Shown: positions 25,192-34,782 of the stretch, one piece after another
Numbering within the stretch: the first letter of the stretch is position 1
Layout of the letters: each line of letters starts with the position of its first letter
Source of the DNA: an uncultured Eubacteriales bacterium
GTDB lineage: Bacteria > Bacillota > Clostridia > Oscillospirales > CAG-272
Reading direction: 5' to 3'
Length of the DNA: 64,000 nt
Assembly: GCA_934433485.1 (NCBI GenBank)
Contig: CAKRZR010000001.1
Coordinates: 62,001 to 126,000 of the forward strand
The notes under the pieces: generated by a model
The model's database searches: none
Told to the model about the DNA's origin: nothing
The model's input: the letters and a program-made list of their open reading frames with translations, nothing else
Position numbers and translations under genes: made by a program

Positions 25192-26478
25192 TTATCCCTC
25201 CCGCGCTTCCAGCGATACCGTAATTTCCGCGACGTTCCGCGCCATGAGATCCGTGAGCAGTTCGGGTGTGAGCGTCATCGACTCCATTTCACCCGGCGCG
25301 ACTGCGGATTTTGCGTTTTTGACGAGCACATTGCCGTCTGTATCCGTGATGAGCAAACGCACCTTCTTGAAAATGTCGGTTACACGGAAGAATATGCGCA
25401 CCGGAGCGTTCGGAACCTCTGGCAGACGCAGTGCTTCCGGCACCGTGTACCGTACGCCCATACCGGTTTTTACACGGATCGTACGGACAACTGCCGCCGA
25501 TTTTTCCGTGATCTTTTCCGCCGCCGCCTTGCCCGCGATTGCCGCTTCCTCCGATACGAAATCCACCAGATCGTGTACGTGAAGCACATTGCCGCACGCA
25601 TAGATACCGGGGACCTCCGTTTCGCGGTTCTGGTCGACAACGGCGCCGTTTGTCATGCGGTCGATCGGGATCCCGGCGCCGCGCGTCAGCTCATTTTCAG
25701 GAATCAAGCCGACGGAGAGAAGAAGTGTGTCGCAGTCAAAGCTCTCCTCCGTGCCCGGAATCGGACGGCGGTGTTCGTCCACAGCAGCGACAGTCACACC
25801 CTCGACGCGTTCCTTGCCGCGAATCCCCGTTACGGTGTGCGACAGCTTCAGCGGGATTCCGAAATCGTCGAGGCACTGTACGATATTGCGCGCCAGACCG
25901 CCGGAATACGGCATGAGCTCACAGACACAGAGAACGTTCGCGCCCTCAAGAGTCATACGCCGCGCCATGATCAGCCCGATATCGCCGGAGCCGAGGATCA
26001 CCACGCGCCGTCCGGGCATGTAGCCCTCCACATTCACGTACCGCTGCGCCGTTCCCGCTGTATAAATGCCGGCAGGGCGGGAGCCTGGAATGTTCAGCGC
26101 GCCGCGTGTCCGTTCCCGACAACCCATCGCGAGGATCACAGCGTCCGCAGACAGGGTTGTGTAGCCGGAGGTCGGAGAAACGTATGTCACCTTTTTGTCT
26201 TCGGTCAGAGAGAGTACCATCGCGTTCGTCTCCACCGGGATTCCGGCTTTTTGCACCATAGCGACATACCGTCCGGCGTATTCGGGACCGGTCAGCTCTT
26301 CGCCGAACCGATGCAGTCCGAAGCCGGCGTGGATGCATTGATTCAGAATGCCGCCCGGCTCGTGATCGCGCTCCAAAATCAGAATATCGTTAGGAGAAAG
26401 TCCGTTTTCACAGGCGGAAAGCGCTGCAGAAAGACCAGCCGGACCGCCGCCGATTACAATCAGTTTTTTGTCAGCCAT
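25192..26478 (-). CDS. GlpB-like FAD/NAD(P)-dependent oxidoreductase
   Basis: A 428-residue flavoprotein with the FAD-binding GGGPAGLSAALSAC at about 9-22, an internal NAD-binding VVILGSGDIGLIMARRM, and the closing GIYACGNVLHVHDLVD. This is the pyridine-nucleotide-disulphide-reductase fold. The operon order (GlpA-like, this, DUF1667) matches the GlpABC-like systems of Firmicutes that oxidise glycerol-3-phosphate without oxygen or a related substrate. Start ATG 26478 overlaps the upstream stop by 8 bases; the longer TTG frame is less likely. Confidence 0.88.
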   Translation of the reverse strand: MADKKLIVIGGGPAGLSAALSACENGLSPNDILILERDHEPGGILNQCIHAGFGLHRFGEELTGPEYAGRYVAMVQKAGIPVETNAMVLSLTEDKKVTYVSPTSGYTTLSADAVILAMGCRERTRGALNIPGSRPAGIYTAGTAQRYVNVEGYMPGRRVVILGSGDIGLIMARRMTLEGANVLCVCELMPYSGGLARNIVQCLDDFGIPLKLSHTVTGIRGKERVEGVTVAAVDEHRRPIPGTEESFDCDTLLLSVGLIPENELTRGAGIPIDRMTNGAVVDQNRETEVPGIYACGNVLHVHDLVDFVSEEAAIAGKAAAEKITEKSAAVVRTIRVKTGMGVRYTVPEALRLPEVPNAPVRIFFRVTDIFKKVRLLITDTDGNVLVKNAKSAVAPGEMESMTLTPELLTDLMARNVAEITVSLEAREG

Positions 26479-27964
26479 TGCCGCCAACCTCGCTTTCGTC
26501 CTTTTTTCGGTTCAGCTTCGCGCTTTTTTTGGTAACGAGCCACGAATCGCCGCCTTTTTTCGTCACCTTGTCGAGGGTCACGCCGGTTTCCTCCGCAATC
26601 AGCGCTGCCACACGGGGCGAACAGAAGCCACCCTGACATCTGCCCATCCCGGCGCGCAGTCTGCTCTTGACCATATCGAGGGTCACGGCGGGGATCGGGG
26701 AATGGATCGCGTCGAGAATATCGCCTTCGGTCACGGTTTCGCAGCGGCAGATGATCCTGCCAAACGCGGGATCGCGGCGCACGGCTTCGACCTTTTCCGC
26801 GTCCGTCATCTCGGCGAAGCGTTTGGGATTGCCGTCACGTCGTCTGGTCGGGATGTAGTCGTCCCGGTCGGTGAGGGTCAGTCCCGCGTCGGACAACAGT
26901 CCCGCGATATATTTCCCGGTAGCCGGACCGGACGCGAAGCCGGGAGATTCCACACCCACGGCATGGACGACGCCGGGCAGCTGTTCAGAGTTTTTGAGAT
27001 AGAAATCGTATATATTCGGTGTCGGACGAACGCCGGCAAATGAGGTGATCACGGTGCGCAGGTCAAGCTGCGGCATGATCCGGTGCGCGCCGTCGCTGAT
27101 CTCCTGCAGTCCCGCAGTGGTGGTAGAGGTATCGTCGGAATCGTCAATGGCATAGGCGTTCGGACCAACGAGCAGATTGCCGTCCGCGGTAGGAGAGACG
27201 AGAATGCCCTTGCCGCGCTCCGACGGAACGACGAACAGGGTGGAGTTTGCCAGGTGCCCCATCGTTTTGTCGAGCACCATATACTCGCCGCGGCGCGGGA
27301 TCACATTGATCGGAAAGTCGTTCTCGCCCAGAATTTCGGCAACGTCAGCGGAATGGACGCCTGCGGCGTTGACGATGTAATGCGCGGCGATGGTCTCCTT
27401 GCCGTTGGAGACATAGTAGATCCCGCCTGCCTCGGACACACCGGAGACTTTGAAATGGAAGTAGAAATGTACACCGTTTGTGGCAGCGTTTTCGGCGGCT
27501 GCGATGGTGATGCCATAGGGGCAGGTGATCGCCGCGGACGGAGCCCAGAGAGACGCGTACGCCTCCGGGGAAACATTCGGTTCCATGGCGCGCAGCTCGT
27601 CGCCGGTGATGATTTTGAGGTCGGGTACGCCGTTTGCTATGCCGCGGTCGTACAGCTCGCGCAGCTTTTTGAGATCGTTTTCGTCAAAACCGATGACGTG
27701 TGAGCCGATCGGTCGAACCGGGAAATCCCATGCCGCGCCAAGCTCCTTCATCAGCCGGTTGCCCTGCACGTTGAGTCTCGCTTTGAGCGTGCCGGGTTTC
27801 GCGTCGTAACCGGCATGGACAATCGCGGAATTGGCACGGGTCGCGCCCATCGCCACGTCAGCGCCCATTTCGCAGACTGCCACGGAGCAGGTTTTCGTTG
27901 ACAGGTACCGCGCGGTCATCACACCGGTCACGCCGGCGCCGATAATCAGAACATCGTAAATCAT
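26471..27964 (-). CDS. GlpA-like FAD-dependent oxidoreductase with BFD-type [2Fe-2S] domain
   Basis: A 497-residue protein. The N-terminal DAO fold has the dinucleotide motif LIIGAGVTGVMTARYL and substrate-side SAIVHAGYDAKPGTLKA. The C-terminal part carries cysteines in IICRCETV and GRCQGGFC, the pattern of a BFD-like [2Fe-2S] domain. This is the anaerobic glycerol-3-phosphate dehydrogenase A-subunit architecture. Start ATG 27964 (MIYDVLIIGAG) with GAGGT upstream. First gene of the operon. No glycerol kinase or facilitator is adjacent, so the true substrate is open. Confidence 0.9.
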   Translation of the reverse strand: MIYDVLIIGAGVTGVMTARYLSTKTCSVAVCEMGADVAMGATRANSAIVHAGYDAKPGTLKARLNVQGNRLMKELGAAWDFPVRPIGSHVIGFDENDLKKLRELYDRGIANGVPDLKIITGDELRAMEPNVSPEAYASLWAPSAAITCPYGITIAAAENAATNGVHFYFHFKVSGVSEAGGIYYVSNGKETIAAHYIVNAAGVHSADVAEILGENDFPINVIPRRGEYMVLDKTMGHLANSTLFVVPSERGKGILVSPTADGNLLVGPNAYAIDDSDDTSTTTAGLQEISDGAHRIMPQLDLRTVITSFAGVRPTPNIYDFYLKNSEQLPGVVHAVGVESPGFASGPATGKYIAGLLSDAGLTLTDRDDYIPTRRRDGNPKRFAEMTDAEKVEAVRRDPAFGRIICRCETVTEGDILDAIHSPIPAVTLDMVKSRLRAGMGRCQGGFCSPRVAALIAEETGVTLDKVTKKGGDSWLVTKKSAKLNRKKDESEVGGNG

Positions 27965-28018
27965 GTGAACCTCACTTCTCACCGACGGCGGACAGAAAAC
28001 GTGAAACAACAATCGCCG

Positions 28019-28030
28019 GTGTCATGACAC
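28019..28030. promoter_or_regulatory. Palindromic operator candidate
   Basis: GTGTCATGACAC is a perfect 12-base palindrome, 26 bases downstream of the -10 of the flavoprotein operon promoter and 55 bases before its ATG. This is a position where a repressor would block transcription. Confidence 0.5.
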
Positions 28031-28055
28031 TTTACCACAATTGAGTAGCAGCTTA

Positions 28056-28084
28056 AGTATACCATAATCGTTTGCGTTTTGCAA
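28056..28084 (-). promoter_or_regulatory. Promoter of the GlpA/GlpB/DUF1667 operon
   Basis: Minus-strand TTGCAA (28079-28084), 17-nt spacer ending ATGG, TATACT (28056-28061). Confidence 0.8.
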
Positions 28085-28268
28085 GCAACTTGGACGAAAA
28101 AATTGACAGGAACCGTCGGGAAATGTTGGAGAAGGAAAAATGCAGCGGAGACTGCCTGGCACACGTTGTATTTCATACATGCATGTATATTCGAAAAACC
28201 TTGGAGTGCACTTCCACAAGATTTCAGACAGTATTTGTGAATTTTTGTGGAATATGCGTAGATTGGGG

Positions 28269-28297
28269 TTGCAATTGCGGGAATGGTATGGTATTAT
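28269..28297 (+). promoter_or_regulatory. Promoter of the moxR-DUF58-transglutaminase operon
   Basis: TTGCAA (28269-28274), 17-nt spacer ending ATGG, TATTAT (28292-28297), 75 bases before the ATG. Confidence 0.75.
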
Positions 28298-28372
28298 ATA
28301 AGAAGATTCACTCGGATTTTTGGATATAAGCCGTACATTTCATAAAAATATCGATAAGGGAGAAGACAAAGT

Positions 28373-29332
28373 ATGGAGAACACGAATGAAATGCTGACCG
28401 CTTCGGCACGCGCGCTTGTCACGGAGGTGGAATCCGTCGTTATCGGCAAGCACAATGAGATCGTTTTGCTGGTAACGGCGCTGCTGTCCGGCGGTCATGT
28501 GCTGATCGAGGACGTACCGGGTACCGGAAAAACAACCCTTGCCGCCGCGCTTGCGAAAGCTGCCGGACTGAAATTCAACCGTGCACAGTTTACGCCGGAC
28601 GTTATGGCGTCGGACATCACCGGTTTCAATGTATACAACCGCCAGACGGAGTCGTTCTCGTTCAAGGAAGGGCTGGTCATGACAAACATCCTGCTTGCGG
28701 ACGAGATCAACCGTGCTTCTCCCAAAACGCAGTCTGCGCTCCTGGAGGCGATGGAGGAAGCAAAGGTGACCGTGGACGGCGTGACCTATCCGGTGCCAGA
28801 GCCGTTTTTCGTCATCGCGACGCAGAACCCGACCGGGTATGTCGGAACCTATCCGCTGCCGGAAGCACAGCTCGACCGCTTCGCACTGCGCCTGTCGATG
28901 GGCTATCCAACCGTGGATGAGGAGGTGCGCATCCTCTCCGACCGCCAGAAATCCAATCCGCTGGAGAAGATCCATGCAGTATGCGATCTCGCGACCATCC
29001 GCACGATGCGCGCCATGGTGCAGAACGTGACAGTCACGCCGGAGATCGCCCGCTATATCGTAGAGCTGACCCACGCGACACGCAAATCCCGCAAGCTGTC
29101 TCTCGGTGCGTCGCCCAGAGCATCGCTGCTCGTGATGAAGCTGGCACAGGCATATGCGTTTTTGCGAGAACGCGACTATGTGAAGCCGGAGGATGTGGCG
29201 TTTGTCTTTATCCCCGGTATCGCGCACCGCGTCGTGCTCAGCCAGGAAGCGAGACTGAACCGGGAAAGCGCCCAGACGATACTTGCCGAAATCCTGCACG
29301 CGGTGGAGGTGCCGTACGCCGGGAACCGCTGA
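28373..29332 (+). CDS. MoxR-family AAA+ ATPase
   Basis: A 319-residue AAA+ protein: Walker A VPGTGKTTLA (about 48-57), Walker B LLADEINRASPKTQSALLEA, sensor-1 region VIATQNPTGYVGTYPLPEAQ, and a C-terminal lid domain. MoxR ATPases act as chaperones for maturing or activating partner complexes, often encoded next to DUF58 and transglutaminase-like proteins, exactly the order here. The gene opens a three-gene operon; the next start is 74 bases away. AAGGGAG precedes the ATG. Confidence 0.95.
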   Translation: MENTNEMLTASARALVTEVESVVIGKHNEIVLLVTALLSGGHVLIEDVPGTGKTTLAAALAKAAGLKFNRAQFTPDVMASDITGFNVYNRQTESFSFKEGLVMTNILLADEINRASPKTQSALLEAMEEAKVTVDGVTYPVPEPFFVIATQNPTGYVGTYPLPEAQLDRFALRLSMGYPTVDEEVRILSDRQKSNPLEKIHAVCDLATIRTMRAMVQNVTVTPEIARYIVELTHATRKSRKLSLGASPRASLLVMKLAQAYAFLRERDYVKPEDVAFVFIPGIAHRVVLSQEARLNRESAQTILAEILHAVEVPYAGNR

Positions 29333-29406
29333 TTTCAGATGGATTCTGCGCAATAGCCCATATACATCCTTAAAAAGAAATTCTACATTAAATATAGAGG
29401 AGCACC

Positions 29407-31158
29407 ATGGACGATTATACGACCTTTCGGCTTGGCAAGGGGGCTGTCTGTTACGCCGTACTTTTGCTGTTTGCGCTTGTTTTTACGCAGGCGCTCCGGT
29501 CCCCGGCATCCGCGCTGCTGTTTTGGTTCCTGATTTTGTATCCGATCGTGGCGCTTGTGTATGTTCTGCTTGCCAAACCGGGCATCCAGGTTTTCATGGA
29601 CGCGGAGGTGACGAGGGCGGAAAAGGACGCGCCGGTGACATACGAGATCCGTGTGGTCAACAGTCTGCCGCTTTGCTATCCGTTTTTGGAAGCGGTACTG
29701 CTGCTGCCGCGTACGGATGGCGTGCGGTGCGTGCGGCAAAACGTGCGCCTGTCGCTCATTCCGTTCGGCAGCTACAATCTTCGCGAAAATGCTACCTTTC
29801 GGTACCGCGGCACCTATCGCATCGGAACACAGTGCCTCCTGGTGCGCGATTTTTTGCAGATTTTCGTGCTGCGCTGTGATGTGGATATCTACAACGATGT
29901 ACTCGTTTATCCCAGACGGCTGACGATGGAGCGCGTGACGAAAACCTCCGCGACCGATATTCCGAACGACAACGCGGCAGTGGTTTTCAGCACGGAAAAG
30001 GCGGAAATCGGCAACATTCGCGAATATATCCCCGGCGACACGCTCAAGAGCATTCACTGGAAGCTGTCCTCCAAGTTGCAGGAAAATCTCATGGTCAAGG
30101 AGTTCAACACGAACACATCGCGTCGGGTATATGTGCTGGTGGATTTTTCCACCGCGATTCCGCCGGAGATTTTTGAGGATCCGGAGACGGTTAAACAGCG
30201 CGAGAAGACAAAAAAGCAGGCGCAAAAGGCGGAAAAACGCAAATCCCGCCATGTAAAGCTGCGATCCGCCGCTGCCATGATGGCGGATGGTATGGAGAAA
30301 TCGGCAAAGCGTTTGGAAAACACGCGCCGGAAAGAGCGGATGCGCCGCGGCATGTCCCATATCGGCGCGGAGGATGCGGGCGCCATTGATGCGTGGATCG
30401 CCGAGACTGCGGAGCCGGGGCTGCTCGCGCGTCTGAAGCAGAGATTCGCGTCCAGGCGACAGGCGGAAGAAGATACAAAAGCAACGGAGCAGGCAGGTGG
30501 CGAGGTGCAAGCCGCGGATAACAACACGGTGCGCGCAGCCGATGCCGCACAGATCTCCGCGGAGGATGCAGCGTCTCTCGCGATCGGAGGCAGGATCCGG
30601 GAGGACTGTGTGTCCGATATGGCGGAATACTGCGCGGACGGCGTGGTGGAGATCGCGCTTGCCGTCGTGCAGAACGAGCTGCGGCAGGGCAATGAAGTCA
30701 CGCTGCTCTGGAACGATGTGCGCAGCGCGGAGGGTGTCTGTGCCGCGGAGTTGACTTGCCCGGAGGATTTGAACGAGCTGTTCGATCGTTTTGCCACCAC
30801 GCCGCCCTGTGAAGCGATTGCCTCGGTGATGGAGCTTCTGTCTGCGGTCCGCGCTTCGATGAACCTGACGCTGCGCATCTGCACGTCCAATCTTGATCCG
30901 CTGTCGCTGTCGCAGTACGGGATGCTCCCGTCCCTGTTCGGCGGCGCGGGAAACAGCTGTGTAGCGGAGGTCTGTCTCTACAGTCCGGAGGAGCGGTACG
31001 AGAAGCCGTCCCTGCGCCGGGAATATGTCGAGATGAGTCGGACCACACTTGCAAAGGAAGGCGTGGATTTGACAGAGCTTACCATAACGAAGGACGCGCC
31101 GGACAAGCTTTCCGTCGCGGAGAAAAACAGCGGATTTGGCGAGGAGGTGCGCACGTGA
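29407..31158 (+). CDS. DUF58 domain protein
   Basis: A 583-residue protein. Two hydrophobic segments lie near the N-terminus (about 15-30 and 35-55), then a beta-rich region, then the DUF58 hallmark YIPGDTLKSIHWKLSSKLQE (about 204-223) leading into a von Willebrand-A-like domain. Between the two halves of that domain sits a long charged insertion (about 258-405: Lys/Arg-rich then Ala/Glu-rich). DUF58 proteins are substrates or partners of MoxR ATPases and are linked to cell-envelope integrity. The stop overlaps the next start (GTGA), so translation is coupled. Confidence 0.92.
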   Translation: MDDYTTFRLGKGAVCYAVLLLFALVFTQALRSPASALLFWFLILYPIVALVYVLLAKPGIQVFMDAEVTRAEKDAPVTYEIRVVNSLPLCYPFLEAVLLLPRTDGVRCVRQNVRLSLIPFGSYNLRENATFRYRGTYRIGTQCLLVRDFLQIFVLRCDVDIYNDVLVYPRRLTMERVTKTSATDIPNDNAAVVFSTEKAEIGNIREYIPGDTLKSIHWKLSSKLQENLMVKEFNTNTSRRVYVLVDFSTAIPPEIFEDPETVKQREKTKKQAQKAEKRKSRHVKLRSAAAMMADGMEKSAKRLENTRRKERMRRGMSHIGAEDAGAIDAWIAETAEPGLLARLKQRFASRRQAEEDTKATEQAGGEVQAADNNTVRAADAAQISAEDAASLAIGGRIREDCVSDMAEYCADGVVEIALAVVQNELRQGNEVTLLWNDVRSAEGVCAAELTCPEDLNELFDRFATTPPCEAIASVMELLSAVRASMNLTLRICTSNLDPLSLSQYGMLPSLFGGAGNSCVAEVCLYSPEERYEKPSLRREYVEMSRTTLAKEGVDLTELTITKDAPDKLSVAEKNSGFGEEVRT

Positions 31159-34100
31159 ATAAGTTTACGGAAAAATTGCATATCACACAGCGCGCCAATG
31201 ACTTGCGTGAACGGTTCGCGCGTTTGAAAAAGCGTGCGCCGCGGGAAGAATCCATTGAGGAACGGATCGCTGCGGGAGAACGAAATGTGCGGCGGAGGGA
31301 AAAAGCGATCCCGCAAAAATCCGCATCCCCCGTTGAGCAGATGACCGGTGTGCGTTACCCGCTTGGTTGGATCTTTCGCTTTCTCATCATGCTCTGCGGA
31401 ACATACGGCGCGGCTGTATTCTGGAATGACGCGGTGCGTATTCTCGTCCTGGATGGCAAGCGACCGATTTCCGCTGTCACGATCCCTGCCAACTTCTTCC
31501 TTTTGTGGAGCGTGGTTACGTGTGCCGTTGTTTCTGCCGCCGCCTACGCAAAATGGACGCGCGTGGCTGTACCTGTCTGCGCGATCGGCATAGGAGCGAT
31601 CGCGATTGCTGCGACGACGGGAGAGAATCCGGTGTTCTTTATCGCGCAGGCGGTACTGGAGACATGGAATCTCATTCTCGCAAATCTCGCGGAGATCGGC
31701 TACACGACCTACATCCGCTATCTCTATACGGGACCGGCGCCGTCCGGCGCGGATCCCGTTTCCCTTATCCGCTGCGGCGCGGCGATTCTTACCGCCACAT
31801 ACGGCTGTGCACTGTCCGTGACTCTTGTGCGACGGGCACATCCGATACCGCTTGCGGCATTGCTTGCCGGACTGATGGTTCCTGTATTTTTATTCAATAT
31901 CACCGTAACCAATACCGGCGTGATGCTCCTGCTTCTTTTTATCTGCGCTGCGATCACTTTGACAGTGTACGATCTGCGCTTTGACGGCAGACGCGAGAAA
32001 CATGCGGCAGGCATTGAAAAGCGGTGCGCAAAAAAAGCCGCGAGAACAGAAAAAGCCAAGATTAAGCTTGCCCTGCGACAGTCTGCGGAGAACGTCTATC
32101 GCGACACGCTGGCGCATACCGGGGACAAAACCGCGGCAAAAAAGGCGAGAGCACAGGTGCTTTTGGCAGAAAGGGAGCGTGTGCGTGCGGCGAAGGCTGC
32201 GGCGGTGCGCGAGCGGGAAAAACGCCGTGCGGAGAATCTGGCTGCAAAAAAAGCGGCACGGGAAGCGCGTACGGCACAAAAGCGACAGCACGCGGAACGG
32301 GCGAAAATCGGCGGAAAAGCCAAAAAATCCGCAACGGAATTGGCTGCGATCGCTGCAAAACGCGCAGAGAAGCGTGCGGCAAAGCAGGAGAAACGCCAAA
32401 GAATCCGCGCGGCGCGAGAGAGGGAAAACAAAAGGATCGCATGTGGCGGATTTGCGGGTATGACAGCACTGGTCATTGCTTTCCTCGCGATCTGGCTGCC
32501 GTATTCCGTGATATCCAAAAATTTCCCGATCGTCGATCTCATTAACAACAAGATGCAGATCGCGCGTATGTATGTGACCGCGTATCTCATGGGCGACGAC
32601 GTGGACCTGAACTCCTTATCTCTCTACGGCGGTGTAGCGGAGCTGAATCCCCGGACGGTGGACTTTGATACGCCGAAATATACCGGAAAAAAGATCTTCA
32701 CCCTCGACGCCGGATACGCATCTCCGGTCTATATGCGCAGCTGGCTCGGTACGAATTACGACATCGCGACCGATACATGGCTGTCCGCAACGCCGGACGA
32801 GGTGGTCGATTACCGTGAGCGCTTTGGTTCCGCGTATACGCCGGATCATATTACGTATTTTTTTAACAAATTTGTCTATCCAAAATCGGTGGATATTACG
32901 CGTTTTGACCAGTACCGAAATCTCGACAGCTATGGCTTCCGCGTGTTCCAGATCAATGTACGGCGCGAGTCGGGAACAAGCAAGCTCCTGTTTGTGCCCG
33001 CGTTCATGAACTCGGGACTGGGACTCATGCGCTATGGCTCCATCGAACCGGTCGACAGAAAATACTCCGCGTATTACGACGGCATCTATTCCTCGCGCTT
33101 CTTCGGGGAGAATTCCTCATACTCGACCTCGTCCTTTGTCACCACCATGAAGCTGCCCGGACTTGCGGAAAACTATGAAAAATCGATTTTATACTACAAT
33201 ACAGCGATGTCCTATATGGAGATGATCGATCTTTTGGAGGAATCCGCCGAGCAGGGCGTATATACCATCACCGAGGACAATTTTGTCAAGCTCTCGTCCG
33301 GCGGCGCGAAGCTTGAGACCGACGCGTTCGGCAGAGTGATCGACAGTGCGACCGAGGAGGTACGCTACACGATCGACAACGAAGCCATTGCCGCGCAGTT
33401 TGAGGCGAAAATGACGGAGATCGGTTACAAATGGGAGGGCGAATCGCTCGTCCGACGCTATTTCGCGATGGATTCCGGGGAAAGAGCACAGTTCCGACGC
33501 AGCTACGAAACCGAGCAAAGCTACAGAGAATACGTGCAGGAAACGTATACGACACCATTTGGCAGTGAAGCGGTACGTGAGATCGCGGAGACACTGCTTG
33601 CGGAAAACGGAATTGTCAATCTGGACAGCGACGAGACGGCGCGTGCCCTGCGTGCAAACAGCTGGGAGAGCCCGTTTGTCAATCCGGCGGGAGAGACCGT
33701 GCCGCGCCATACCGTGGTGCTGTCCGTGATCGACTATCTGCGCGAAAACTACACGTATACGCTCGAGCCGAACGTGCCGACGGAGCCGGTACTCGATGAA
33801 GCGGGCAATCCGGTATTGGACGAAAACGGCGAGCCTGTCACACAGTCGGCGATCGTTTCCGAAAACAACCTCGACGCGTTTCTGACCGAGGTGAAGGAGG
33901 GCTACTGCGTTCACTTTGCGACAGCGGCGGTCGGGATTCTACGGGAGATGGACTTCGCGGTGCGCTATGATGAGGGCTACATTGCTTCGCGTTGGAACCG
34001 CTCCTATGCCGCGGACGCCGTCGCCAGGTACCGTACCAGTGTCCGTGACTACGACGCCCATGCGTGGATCGAGGTTTACTACCCGTGTATCGGCTGGGTG

Positions 34101-34736
34101 CAGTATGAGACGACGCCGTCCTTCTGCGAAGCGATTTACGACGCGGACGCCACGGAGGAGACGAGCGGCACCAGCGATTCCTCGTATTACAGACCGGCAG
34201 GAGATGTGACGCAGATCGAGGATACGACGGAGGACGTGACCTTGGGCGACGAGAACGAGCGGGAGCGTGTGATCCTTGTGACGATTCTGGTGCTTGGCGG
34301 ATTGGCGGTGCTGCTCGCTGTCACAGCGGCGGTGCTGCGGAGCCGGTCGCGCAAAATGGCGGACAAGCGCGCCTCTCTGGTACAGCAGAGTATGGACAGG
34401 GAAGCGTTCCTCACCGGACGGGTGGATGTCCACGCGGCGGCGACTGCGCTGACAGATCACATATTCGCCGTATTCCGCGCGCTCGGCTGTCCGCACGATA
34501 CAGGAGAGCTCCCCGCCGACTATGCTGTTCGCCTGACGGAAACGTTCGGAGCCCTGTCCACTGTCGCTTTGACCGACGCGATGGAAATCATCGAAAAGGA
34601 AGCGTTTGGCGGCACGCTCACCTCTACGGAGCTGACCATGCTCGGCAGATACGCGGCGGATATCGACAAATCCGTCTATGCCGGCGCCGGAAAGCTGCAA
34701 AAGCTTCGCCTGCGGTATATTTTGGCACTTGTCTAA
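31155..34736 (+). CDS. Transglutaminase-like membrane protein (TgpA type) with a large basic insertion
   Basis: An 1193-residue protein. About seven hydrophobic segments lie in the first 270 residues. A Lys/Arg/Ala-rich, probably helical cytoplasmic stretch follows (about 275-430), then another TM (about 432-452), a large extracellular region, a transglutaminase-like core, one TM near 1040-1062 and a C-terminal DUF4129-like tail. The core has Cys918 in GYCVHF and His969 in YDAHAW; the third position is YETTP (Glu985) where Asp is usual. GTG start at 31155 overlaps the DUF58 stop. The MoxR-DUF58-transglutaminase set probably acts on the cell envelope; the substrate is unknown. Confidence 0.9.
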   Translation: MNKFTEKLHITQRANDLRERFARLKKRAPREESIEERIAAGERNVRRREKAIPQKSASPVEQMTGVRYPLGWIFRFLIMLCGTYGAAVFWNDAVRILVLDGKRPISAVTIPANFFLLWSVVTCAVVSAAAYAKWTRVAVPVCAIGIGAIAIAATTGENPVFFIAQAVLETWNLILANLAEIGYTTYIRYLYTGPAPSGADPVSLIRCGAAILTATYGCALSVTLVRRAHPIPLAALLAGLMVPVFLFNITVTNTGVMLLLLFICAAITLTVYDLRFDGRREKHAAGIEKRCAKKAARTEKAKIKLALRQSAENVYRDTLAHTGDKTAAKKARAQVLLAERERVRAAKAAAVREREKRRAENLAAKKAAREARTAQKRQHAERAKIGGKAKKSATELAAIAAKRAEKRAAKQEKRQRIRAARERENKRIACGGFAGMTALVIAFLAIWLPYSVISKNFPIVDLINNKMQIARMYVTAYLMGDDVDLNSLSLYGGVAELNPRTVDFDTPKYTGKKIFTLDAGYASPVYMRSWLGTNYDIATDTWLSATPDEVVDYRERFGSAYTPDHITYFFNKFVYPKSVDITRFDQYRNLDSYGFRVFQINVRRESGTSKLLFVPAFMNSGLGLMRYGSIEPVDRKYSAYYDGIYSSRFFGENSSYSTSSFVTTMKLPGLAENYEKSILYYNTAMSYMEMIDLLEESAEQGVYTITEDNFVKLSSGGAKLETDAFGRVIDSATEEVRYTIDNEAIAAQFEAKMTEIGYKWEGESLVRRYFAMDSGERAQFRRSYETEQSYREYVQETYTTPFGSEAVREIAETLLAENGIVNLDSDETARALRANSWESPFVNPAGETVPRHTVVLSVIDYLRENYTYTLEPNVPTEPVLDEAGNPVLDENGEPVTQSAIVSENNLDAFLTEVKEGYCVHFATAAVGILREMDFAVRYDEGYIASRWNRSYAADAVARYRTSVRDYDAHAWIEVYYPCIGWVQYETTPSFCEAIYDADATEETSGTSDSSYYRPAGDVTQIEDTTEDVTLGDENERERVILVTILVLGGLAVLLAVTAAVLRSRSRKMADKRASLVQQSMDREAFLTGRVDVHAAATALTDHIFAVFRALGCPHDTGELPADYAVRLTETFGALSTVALTDAMEIIEKEAFGGTLTSTELTMLGRYAADIDKSVYAGAGKLQKLRLRYILALV

Positions 34737-34782
34737 CACGGGCACATAAAAACAATGCCATGAAATAGACATTTGCCGAACA

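Larger units (their letters stand above)
27965..28372. other. Divergent intergenic region with two promoters
   Basis: This 408-base stretch between the flavoprotein operon and the moxR-like gene holds the two promoters and the palindrome listed separately. A short open frame at 28072-28329 has no ribosome site or family resemblance and crosses the moxR promoter, so I do not call it. Confidence 0.7.

Noticed and set aside
24700..26535. 611-residue plus-strand open frame
   Set aside because: Runs antisense to the DUF1667 and GlpB-like genes and through their terminator; composition is His/Arg-rich shadow.
28072..28329. 85-residue plus-strand open frame in the intergenic region
   Set aside because: No ribosome site, no domain, and it crosses the moxR promoter.
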